From positions 1 through 8,828 of the forward strand of contig CAJKZK010000077.1 in assembly GCA_905204225.1 (NCBI GenBank): 8,828 nt of DNA, read 5' to 3'. Numbering within the stretch: the stretch's first letter is position 1; each line of letters opens with the position of its first letter. The position numbers and the translations under genes are program-made. The notes beneath the pieces are model-generated. The model did not search any database, was not told the origin of the DNA, and worked only from the letters and a program-made list of their open reading frames with translations. This document shows, in pieces, positions 1 through 5,695 of this stretch. The DNA is from an uncultured Bacillota bacterium (GTDB taxonomy: Bacteria; Bacillota_I; Bacilli_A; RFN20; CAG-449).

Positions 1-21
1 TTATTTATTTAATATAAATTT

Positions 22-51
22 ATGAATCTAAAGAAAAAAGTTGGTATTTAA
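22..51 (+). other. Nine-codon upstream ORF overlapping the protease start
   Basis: ATG at 22 opens a reading frame for MNLKKKVGI that stops with TAA at 49-51. The last A of this stop is the first base of the protease ATG, giving a TAATG junction. It contains a run of six A (34-39). It could be a translated leader, or the true beginning of the protease if a one-base frameshift occurs in the A run. It may also be chance. No clear Shine-Dalgarno sequence precedes it. Confidence 0.25.
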
Positions 52-1724
52 TGATTAATCTTAAATTTGTCGGAGTCATAAGTTTTCTTATGATTCCGAT
101 TTTTTTTGGTGTGTTTAGTGAAAACAGCACCTCATCTAAAATTAATTTTGAAAGTAGAAATTTACAAAAACTTTCTCTTGATAATAAAGAAAATGAAACT
201 TTAACTGATATTTCAACTGAAGATGTCAGTATTTCTGTAAAATTTAAATATGATAATTTTGAAATGAGAAAACAAATGAATATAAAAGGAAAATTTGAAG
301 ATTATCGTGATGAATTTTATGATAGAAGTAAACAATATTTTACTTCTAAAAACAATGAATTATTAAAAAAAATAGATACATCTAATATGAAAAATATTTA
401 TGTATCAAAATATACTCCTTTTTTTAATTTTACACTTAAAACAAAAGAATTAACTACATCTATTTCACCTTTAAAACGTTTGTCTAATAAAAATTATATT
501 GATGAAATAAATATAAAATATCCTGCTAAAAGAACAGTAAAAGAAAAGCTTTATGGTGTTAAAGATACTTTAGGTATTAATTATATTAATAATGATCTTG
601 GTTATACAGGGAAGGGTGTAAAAGTAGGTGTGTTAGATGCAGGTGTTATTGATGAAAAAAATGAAGTTTTTGCAGGAAAAAATATCACAATTAAGCCTGA
701 AATATTCAATATTAAAAATGTTCAAGAACATGCTACTAGCATGGGCTCTATTATAGGTGGAAATGAAGGTATTGCTCCAGACTGTAGCTTATATAGCTTA
801 CAAGCAATTTTAGGTTTTGAAGAAGAATTTGATTGGTTGTTAGACAATAGAGTTGATATTGTTAATGCTAGTATTGGGTCTGGCACTGTAAATGGAAAAT
901 ACAATTCTGATTCAGCATATTTTGATTATATTGTTAGACAATATAAATTAATTGTGTTTGCAGCTGCTGGTAACGAAGGTGGTAGTGATGGAAGTGGAAA
1001 TGGATATATAGCTAACCCAGGATTAGGATACAATGTTTTTACTATAGGAGATTGTAATAGCAGATTTATTCCAACAAATGAATCATCGTGGGTAACTGTT
1101 GAAGGACCAACTAAGCCTAATATCACTGCAATTGGAATTGATGTAGAAGTTCCTGGAATGGATGGATCACATACAGGCACTTCAATTTCTACTGCTGTTG
1201 TTTCTGGATGTACAGCTTTATTACTTGAAAAATTCCCAGAACTAAAAGGAAATCCTGCAGCAGTTTATGCTTTACTTGGTGCAAATACAAGCATTATGGC
1301 TGGAGATTATGGTAGACATAACGAACCAAGAATTTATGAAGGTGCTGGATGTATTAATATTGATAAAGCATTTGTTAATCAATATTTATTAAGATATGGA
1401 CATAGTACAAATACTGATTATTATATTATGACTCCTTGTTCTCCAGGTGATGGAGATATTTTAAAAGCATACGGTTTTTGGTTAGCGTATAGTGATGGTA
1501 CTGTAAAATCTTTAAAGTTTCATGATTATGATATAGTTTTAGTAGATATTAATAATGCAACTAAACTAAGAACAAGGGGAATGAAAAATAATTTTGAATA
1601 TATTGAATATCCTGTTTATACAGGTGGTTATTATCAAGCAAAATTTGCTCTTTTCGATTATAATGAAGAATTGAGTTCAGTTGATGATGACTGTGGTTTT
1701 GCAATAGGCCTTATTGAACCATAA
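51..1724 (+). CDS. Subtilisin-like (S8 family) serine protease, secreted or membrane-anchored
   Basis: This 557-residue protein is a subtilase that should cleave peptide bonds outside the cell. Residues 4-22 form a hydrophobic export segment, with no clear AXA cleavage site, so an uncleaved anchor is possible. Residues about 60-160 are charged and resemble an I9-type propeptide. The catalytic domain spans about 170-445. It shows Asp196 (VGVLDAG), His227 (QEHATS), oxyanion Asn308 (AAAGNEGG) and Ser378 (GTSIS), so all catalytic residues are present. The usual HGT motif reads HAT. Residues about 490-545 look beta-rich, like the PPC/P-type domains that follow many subtilases; this is inference. 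There is no LPXTG motif or C-terminal membrane segment. ATG at 51 is the first in-frame start, but its ribosome binding site is weak and a nine-codon ORF (22-51) overlaps it. The substrate is unknown. The gene stands apart from the downstream operon. Confidence 0.9.
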   Translation: MINLKFVGVISFLMIPIFFGVFSENSTSSKINFESRNLQKLSLDNKENETLTDISTEDVSISVKFKYDNFEMRKQMNIKGKFEDYRDEFYDRSKQYFTSKNNELLKKIDTSNMKNIYVSKYTPFFNFTLKTKELTTSISPLKRLSNKNYIDEINIKYPAKRTVKEKLYGVKDTLGINYINNDLGYTGKGVKVGVLDAGVIDEKNEVFAGKNITIKPEIFNIKNVQEHATSMGSIIGGNEGIAPDCSLYSLQAILGFEEEFDWLLDNRVDIVNASIGSGTVNGKYNSDSAYFDYIVRQYKLIVFAAAGNEGGSDGSGNGYIANPGLGYNVFTIGDCNSRFIPTNESSWVTVEGPTKPNITAIGIDVEVPGMDGSHTGTSISTAVVSGCTALLLEKFPELKGNPAAVYALLGANTSIMAGDYGRHNEPRIYEGAGCINIDKAFVNQYLLRYGHSTNTDYYIMTPCSPGDGDILKAYGFWLAYSDGTVKSLKFHDYDIVLVDINNATKLRTRGMKNNFEYIEYPVYTGGYYQAKFALFDYNEELSSVDDDCGFAIGLIEP

Positions 1725-1731
1725 TTTGTAA

Positions 1732-1881
1732 ATGAGAAAAAGTAAAAAAACTAGTTATATTTCCAAAATGAAAATATTTCCTGAATCTTCAACAAAATAT
1801 TTTTATAATTATTTTTATGAAAATTTTTCAATAATTAATCGTATAAAAAAATTAATTGAAAATTATTTTGAAGTTGATTAA
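1732..1881 (+). CDS. Possible small basic protein, 49 residues, unrecognised
   Basis: An open frame of 49 codons plus stop begins 7 bases after the protease stop codon. The product would start MRKSKKTSYISKMK and be basic at the N terminus and rich in Tyr, Phe, Asn and Ile. It has no membrane segment or motif I recognise. No Shine-Dalgarno sequence precedes the ATG, so any translation would rely on coupling to the protease gene. The frame ends 6 bases before the likely terminator, which fits a small distal gene. In DNA this AT-rich, stop codons are frequent, so 49 open codons are mildly unusual, but chance remains quite possible. I do not assign a function. Confidence 0.3.
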   Translation: MRKSKKTSYISKMKIFPESSTKYFYNYFYENFSIINRIKKLIENYFEVD

Positions 1882-1887
1882 CATAAT

Positions 1888-1936
1888 AAAAAACTTAAAG
1901 AAATGTTATTTTAAAACAAAGTATTTAAGTTTTTTT
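1888..1936 (+). terminator. Likely intrinsic terminator of the protease transcript
   Basis: A perfect 12-base inverted repeat pairs AAAAAACTTAAA (1888-1899) with TTTAAGTTTTTT (1924-1935). Its 3' arm runs into seven T (1930-1936), then C and seven more T (1938-1944). The 24-base loop can form a small inner stem of TGTT (1904-1907) with AACA (1915-1918). The stem is almost all A-T, so it is weak by usual standards, but the position and long T tracts fit a terminator. The A tract on the other side could also make it work on the minus strand. Confidence 0.5.
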
Positions 1937-1945
1937 CTTTTTTTA

Positions 1946-1974
1946 TATGGTTTATTATTTAAAAGTGCTATGAT
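1946..1974 (+). promoter_or_regulatory. Probable housekeeping promoter with extended -10 for the cmk operon
   Basis: TATGAT at 1969-1974 is preceded by TGC, forming an extended -10 element (TGCTATGAT, 1966-1974). The -35 region, about 1946-1951 (TATGGT) at 17-base spacing, is a poor match, which an extended -10 can compensate. Transcription would begin near 1981, giving a leader of about 40 bases before the ATG at 2021. It lies just after the terminator, where a promoter for the next operon is expected. Confidence 0.5.
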
Positions 1975-2009
1975 TAAATGGTTTTTTCTAGTAAAATAAG
2001 AACATAACG

Positions 2010-2015
2010 AGGTGA
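2010..2015 (+). promoter_or_regulatory. Ribosome binding site that fixes the start at 2021
   Basis: AGGTGA at 2010-2015 is five bases upstream of ATG 2021. An in-frame GTG at 2012 lies inside this site and is therefore not the start. Confidence 0.75.
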
Positions 2016-2020
2016 TTTTA

Positions 2021-2356
2021 ATGGAGTCTAGAGAAGAAAAATTTAAATTATATCGTGAAGAGATAGCTTCTCAAGTAAAAGAAGAAGCTCCTAAAGAAGA
2101 AAAAGAAGTAGTAATTGAAACTACTGATAAGCCAGTTATTAAAAATACTTTGACAATGACTATGGATGAAATTATTGAAGCTCATGATGAATATACAATG
2201 ATTATTGAGCAAAAAGAATTAAAAGAAAAAATCAGGTTAGAAAAAAAAGCAAAATTAAAAGCTACGTGGATAAAAATAGGAAAATATAGCGGTTTTGCTT
2301 TAGTTGTATTAGCTTTAATTTTTTTATTAGTAGTTGTATTAATTAAAGTTTTATAG
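2021..2356 (+). CDS. Unrecognised small protein with one C-terminal membrane segment
   Basis: I do not recognise this 111-residue protein. Residues 1-85 are highly charged, rich in Glu and Lys, and include a stretch likely to form a coiled coil (about 60-82). A short less charged motif, NTLTMTMDEIIEAHDEYT, lies at about 42-59 and may be the conserved core. Residues about 88-109 are one hydrophobic helix ending in IKVL. The layout suggests a tail-anchored protein with its charged part in the cytoplasm; this is inference. There is no signal peptide. Start ATG 2021 is set by AGGTGA five bases upstream. It is first in the operon, and its TAG stop (2354-2356) overlaps the cmk ribosome binding site, so the two are probably co-translated. 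An adaptor or scaffold role is possible, but nothing in the sequence proves one. Confidence 0.8.
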   Translation: MESREEKFKLYREEIASQVKEEAPKEEKEVVIETTDKPVIKNTLTMTMDEIIEAHDEYTMIIEQKELKEKIRLEKKAKLKATWIKIGKYSGFALVVLALIFLLVVVLIKVL

Positions 2357-2364
2357 AGGTTTTT

Positions 2365-3039
2365 ATGAGAAATATAAGTATTGCAATTGATGGCCCAGCA
2401 GCAGCAGGAAAATCAACTATTGCTCAAATGGTGGCTAAAAAAATTAATTTTACATATATAGATACAGGTGCAATGTATAGAGCTGTTACATATTATTGTT
2501 TAATCCATAATATTGATTGCCAAAATGAAAAAGAAGTAGAAAAAATTTTGGATGATATTGAAGTGGAATTGGGTAAAGATCATACAGTTTTTCTAAATAA
2601 AGAAAATGTTACAAATTTAATTAGAAGTCCTTTAGTTAATGATAATGTTTCTTATATTGCTTCTTATAAAAATGTAAGATTGTTTTTGGTTGAACAACAA
2701 AGAAAAATGTCAAAAAACACTTCAGTTGTTATGGATGGAAGAGATATTGGATCTTATGTTTTACCTAATGCAGATGTAAAAATTTTTCAAATTGCTAATG
2801 TTGAAACAAGAGCTAAAAGAAGATATTTAGAAAATATTGAAAAAAAGATAGATTGTTCTTATGAATCTGTTTTATCAGAATTAAAGAAAAGAGATTATAT
2901 TGATTCACATCGTGATTTTGCTCCTTTAAAAAAAGCTGATGATGCGATTGAATTAGATACTTCTAATATGACTATTGAAGGAGTTGTCAATGAAGTATTA
3001 AAAATTATTAATAAGAAAGTTGGTGAAACTAATGAGTAG
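2365..3039 (+). CDS. cmk: Cytidylate kinase (CMP/dCMP kinase)
   Basis: This cytoplasmic enzyme phosphorylates CMP and dCMP to the diphosphates with ATP, recycling cytidine nucleotides from RNA and lipid turnover. The 224-residue length is normal for the bacterial short form. Visible family signatures are the P-loop GPAAAGKST (residues 10-18), the substrate motif DTGAMYR (33-39), DGRDIG (124-129), and the later RD..DS.R..APL..A.DA..LDT block typical of Cmk. The start ATG 2365 follows AGAGGT (2355-2360), which overlaps the stop codon of the preceding small gene. The stop TAG at 3037-3039 lies inside der, so cmk and der overlap by 8 bases and are probably translationally coupled. The cmk-der-gpsA order resembles the Bacillus region, but rpsA, which follows cmk in Bacillus, is missing here. 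Confidence 0.97.
   Translation: MRNISIAIDGPAAAGKSTIAQMVAKKINFTYIDTGAMYRAVTYYCLIHNIDCQNEKEVEKILDDIEVELGKDHTVFLNKENVTNLIRSPLVNDNVSYIASYKNVRLFLVEQQRKMSKNTSVVMDGRDIGSYVLPNADVKIFQIANVETRAKRRYLENIEKKIDCSYESVLSELKKRDYIDSHRDFAPLKKADDAIELDTSNMTIEGVVNEVLKIINKKVGETNE
3022..3026 (+). promoter_or_regulatory. Ribosome binding site inside cmk that fixes the der start
   Basis: GGTGA at 3022-3026 is five bases before ATG 3032. An in-frame TTG at 3020 overlaps this site and is rejected as the start. Confidence 0.7.
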
Positions 3040-4339
3040 AGGAATAGTAGCTATTGTTGGGTCTCCTAATGTTGGTAAATCTACTGTTTTTAATCGTATT
3101 ATTGGATCTAGAAAAGCTATTGTTAATGATGAAGCAGGGGTTACTAGAGATAGATTATATGGAAAAGGTGAATGGTTAACTAAAGAATTTACAGTAATAG
3201 ATACGGGTGGAGTAGAAATTAATAATGCTCCTTTTCAAGTACAAATTAGAGCGCAAGTAGAAATAGCTATTGATGAAGCAGATGTTGTTTTATTTGTTAC
3301 AGATGGGTTATTAGGAGTTACTAATGATGATTTATTAGTTGCCAAAATGTTAAGAAAAGAAAAAAAGAAAGTAGTTTTAGCAGTTAATAAAATTGATGAT
3401 ATTTCAAAAATTGATTTAATTAATGATTTTTATTCTTTAGGATTAGGAGATCCAATTGCTTTATCTTCTACTCATGGTATTGGAGTTGGAGATGTTTTAG
3501 ATAAAATTATTCATTTATTACCAGAAAAAGATGATGTTCAATATCAAAACGCAATTTGCTTTTCTATTATTGGTAGACCTAATGTAGGGAAATCTTCTTT
3601 AACAAATGCTTTATTAAATCAAGATCGAGTAATTGTATCTAACATTGAGGGTACTACTAGAGATGCAATTGATACACCTTTTAATAAAGATGAACAAGAT
3701 TTTGTTGTTATTGATACGGCAGGATTAAAGAAAAGAGGAAAAATATTTGAAGCTGTTGATAAATATGCAGCTATTAGGGCTTTAGCAGCAATTGAAAGAA
3801 GTGATGTTGTTGTTAGTGTTATAGATGCTGAAGAAGGAATTCAACAACAAGATAAACATGTAGCAGGCTTTGCTTACGAAGCAAATAAAGCTATGGTAAT
3901 AGTCGTTAATAAGTGGGATTTAGTAAAAAAAAGCGAAACAGCTATGATTGAATTTACTAAAAAAATAAGAGATGAATTTAAATTTTTAGATTTTGCAAGT
4001 ATAGTTTTTCTTTCTGCTAAAAATAAATCAAGAATTAACACGCTTCTTCCAGAAATTGTTAAAGCAAACGATTCTTATCAAAGGAGAGTTTCAACTTCAA
4101 TTTTAAATGATATTATTGAAGATGCACAAATTATAAATCCTACACCTTCATTTAATGGAGGAAGATTAAAAATATATTTTGCTAATCAAGTAGCAATCAA
4201 ACCACCAACATTTGTATTATTTTGTAATGATCCTTCATATATGCATTTTTCTTATCAAAGATATTTAGAAAATAGATTAAGATCTTCATTTGATTTTGAA
4301 GGAACACCAATAAAAATTATTTGTAGGGAGAGAAAATAA
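3032..4339 (+). CDS. der: Ribosome assembly GTPase Der (EngA)
   Basis: Der is an essential GTPase with two tandem G domains that helps mature the 50S ribosomal subunit. The 435-residue length matches the family (about 436 in Bacillus subtilis). G domain 1 shows GSPNVGKST (10-18), DTGG (57-60) and NKID (119-122). G domain 2 shows GRPNVGKSS (181-189), DTAG (228-231) followed by LKKRGKI, NKWD (293-296) and a later SAKN. The C-terminal region, about 350-435, fits the KH-like domain. All nucleotide-binding motifs are intact. ATG 3032 is chosen over the in-frame TTG at 3020 because of GGTGA five bases upstream. The gene overlaps cmk by 8 bases and ends 2 bases before gpsA. Confidence 0.98.
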   Translation: MSRGIVAIVGSPNVGKSTVFNRIIGSRKAIVNDEAGVTRDRLYGKGEWLTKEFTVIDTGGVEINNAPFQVQIRAQVEIAIDEADVVLFVTDGLLGVTNDDLLVAKMLRKEKKKVVLAVNKIDDISKIDLINDFYSLGLGDPIALSSTHGIGVGDVLDKIIHLLPEKDDVQYQNAICFSIIGRPNVGKSSLTNALLNQDRVIVSNIEGTTRDAIDTPFNKDEQDFVVIDTAGLKKRGKIFEAVDKYAAIRALAAIERSDVVVSVIDAEEGIQQQDKHVAGFAYEANKAMVIVVNKWDLVKKSETAMIEFTKKIRDEFKFLDFASIVFLSAKNKSRINTLLPEIVKANDSYQRRVSTSILNDIIEDAQIINPTPSFNGGRLKIYFANQVAIKPPTFVLFCNDPSYMHFSYQRYLENRLRSSFDFEGTPIKIICRERK

Positions 4340-4341
4340 AT

Positions 4342-5340
4342 ATGAAATGCACAATTCTTGGCTCAGGAACTTGGGGAACAGCATTAGGGCAAGTTCTTGC
4401 TGATAATGGTAACAATGTTACAATTTATGGTATTGATAAAGATGAAGTTAATGACATAAATAATCGTCATAAAAATAGTAAATTTTTTGGTGATGAAGTT
4501 GTTTTGCCTCATTTAATAACTGCTACAACTGATTTAAAAGAAGCTTTAAAAGAAACAGAATTAATTATTGTTGCAGTCCCAAGTAATGCTTATAGAAATG
4601 TTTTAAATTTAGTTTTACCATTATTAGATAAAAAAATACATATTGTTTCTGTAGCAAAAGGATTCGATCCACTTACTTTAAAAAGAATGTCTGAAGTGGT
4701 TAGAGATGTAATTCCTAATGAATATAGATATGAAGTTGTTTCTTTAATTGGTCCAGGACATGCAGAAGAAGTAATTTTGAGAATGTTAACTTGTATTACT
4801 TCAACTTGTATAGATGAAGAAGAAGCTAAATACATTCAAAGAATATTTTCTAATAAATATTTTAGAGTGTATGTTCAAACAGATGAAATAGGTGCAGAAT
4901 TAGGTGTAGCAATAAAAAATGCTATTGCTATTGCTTCTGGTATGTTAATAGGTATTGGTATGGGTGATAATGCCAAAGCAGCATTAGTTACTAGGGGATT
5001 AGTGGAAATGATTAGATATGGAGTGAATGCAGGTGGTAAAGAATCAACATTTATGGGTTTAACTGGTGTTGGTGATTTAATTGTTACTTGTAATTCGGTT
5101 CATTCAAGAAATTTTCAAGCAGGACTTGAAATAGGTAAAGATGATAGTAGTAAACATTTTTTACAAACAAATACTAAAACAGTTGAAGGTGTTAGAACTG
5201 CAAAAATCATTCACGAGTTGGCTAAAGAAAAAAATATTGAAATGCCAATTATAGAAGCGGTTTATCAAGTATTATACGAAAATAAGAAACCTAGTGAAAT
5301 TGCATATAAATTAATGACGCGAGAATTAAAAAAAGAATAA
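4342..5340 (+). CDS. gpsA: Glycerol-3-phosphate dehydrogenase [NAD(P)+]
   Basis: GpsA is a cytoplasmic enzyme that reduces dihydroxyacetone phosphate to sn-glycerol 3-phosphate, the backbone of phospholipids and some cell-wall polymers. The 332-residue length is standard. The Rossmann fold opens with GSGTWGTA (7-14). VAVPSN lies at 77-82 and SVAKGF at 103-108. The family motif GPSHAEEV appears as GPGHAEEV (137-144). Catalytic Lys192 sits in AIKNAIAIASG, and the substrate-binding block G-VGDLIVTC (241-249) is followed by HSRN (253-256). The usual NRRFG after this is NFQAG, a small divergence. ATG 4342 lies 2 bases after der; a GGAG at 4327-4330 inside der is a somewhat distant ribosome binding site. 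It is the last clear housekeeping gene of the operon. Confidence 0.97.
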   Translation: MKCTILGSGTWGTALGQVLADNGNNVTIYGIDKDEVNDINNRHKNSKFFGDEVVLPHLITATTDLKEALKETELIIVAVPSNAYRNVLNLVLPLLDKKIHIVSVAKGFDPLTLKRMSEVVRDVIPNEYRYEVVSLIGPGHAEEVILRMLTCITSTCIDEEEAKYIQRIFSNKYFRVYVQTDEIGAELGVAIKNAIAIASGMLIGIGMGDNAKAALVTRGLVEMIRYGVNAGGKESTFMGLTGVGDLIVTCNSVHSRNFQAGLEIGKDDSSKHFLQTNTKTVEGVRTAKIIHELAKEKNIEMPIIEAVYQVLYENKKPSEIAYKLMTRELKKE

Positions 5341-5357
5341 CATTTTATTTCTAGGCT

Positions 5358-5366
5358 CATATACTA
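5358..5366 (+). promoter_or_regulatory. Possible late mother-cell sigma (SigK/SigE-like) -10 box
   Basis: CATATACTA fits the published SigK -10 pattern CATAnnnTA and is close to SigE CATACAnT. An AACA at 5339-5342, at the end of gpsA, could be the short SigK -35 (mACm), about 15-16 bases upstream. A transcript from it would start near 5372-5374, inside the ribosome binding site, which weakens the call. Chance matches are frequent in AT-rich DNA. Confidence 0.3.
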
Positions 5367-5379
5367 TCTTGGTGATAGT
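5363..5379 (+). promoter_or_regulatory. Hairpin enclosing the ribosome binding site of the SpoVIF-like gene
   Basis: ACTATC (5363-5368) pairs perfectly with GATAGT (5374-5379) around the loop TTGGT. The binding site GGTGA (5371-5375) lies partly in the loop and partly in the stem, and the hairpin ends two bases before ATG 5381. Folding would hide the site from ribosomes, so translation could depend on RNA unfolding. The site also excludes the in-frame TTG at 5369 as the start. Confidence 0.5.
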
Positions 5380-5380
5380 T

Positions 5381-5617
5381 ATGGATGAAAAAATATTTGA
5401 TAAAGTCGAAGAAAAAACCAATGTTAAAAGAGAAGATATTATTAATTTGGCTAAATCTATTCAAGGAAAAGATATGAATAATGAAAGAAATTTAAGAAAA
5501 TTAATTCAAGATGTAGCTAAATTAGCAGGTAAAACTGTTTCAAAAGAAAAAGAAGAAAAGATTATTAAGGCAGTTAAGAAAGACCAAGTTAAAGACGGCT
5601 TAAATAAGATGTTATAA
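5381..5617 (+). CDS. spoVIF: SpoVIF-like stage VI sporulation protein
   Basis: The 78-residue product is soluble, charged and without a membrane segment. The pattern KVEEKTNVKREDIINLAKSI, followed by NLRKLIQDVAKLAGKTVSKE and EKIIKAVKK, matches what I remember of the SpoVIF (YjcC) family, small proteins of about 80-90 residues. In Bacillus subtilis SpoVIF is made in the mother cell late in sporulation and is needed for normal coat assembly and spore resistance. The start ATG 5381 follows GGTGA with a five-base gap. The gene lies 40 bases after gpsA and may be read through from that operon, or from its own late promoter. The family call rests on recalled sequence resemblance only. Confidence 0.7.
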   Translation: MDEKIFDKVEEKTNVKREDIINLAKSIQGKDMNNERNLRKLIQDVAKLAGKTVSKEKEEKIIKAVKKDQVKDGLNKML

Positions 5618-5653
5618 TTTTCATATTCTTAGTATTATTTTTATAAATTTTAT

Positions 5654-5671
5654 TATATTATATATAATATA
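5654..5671. repeat. Perfect 18-base A/T palindrome upstream of the ATPase gene
   Basis: TATATTATATATAATATA reads the same on both strands. It contains TATAAT (5663-5668), a possible -10 box about 28 bases before the ATPase ATG. A matching -35 at 5640-5645 (TTTATA) is poor. The site could be an operator over a promoter or simply AT-rich spacer DNA. Confidence 0.35.
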
Positions 5672-5685
5672 TGTGATAGAATTTT

Positions 5686-5692
5686 GGGTGAG
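5686..5692 (+). promoter_or_regulatory. Ribosome binding site that fixes the ATPase start
   Basis: GGGTGAG at 5686-5692 precedes ATG 5696, with the GG placed seven bases upstream. The in-frame TTG at 5684 abuts this site and has none of its own, so it is rejected. Confidence 0.7.
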
Positions 5693-5695
5693 AAC

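Noticed and set aside
13..18. TATAAA as a -10 box for the protease gene
   Set aside because: The -35 position would fall at or before the window edge, and such A/T hexamers are common in this DNA.
722..1180. Minus-strand open frames inside the protease gene
   Set aside because: They lie opposite a protein with intact catalytic motifs, have no ribosome binding sites or recognisable domains, and look like shadows of the coding strand.
4590..4835. Minus-strand open frame inside gpsA
   Set aside because: It is antisense to conserved GpsA sequence and encodes nothing recognisable.
5612..5646. Terminator after the SpoVIF-like gene from TTATAA repeats
   Set aside because: The possible stem is only six A/T pairs with a 23-base loop and has no long T tract after it.
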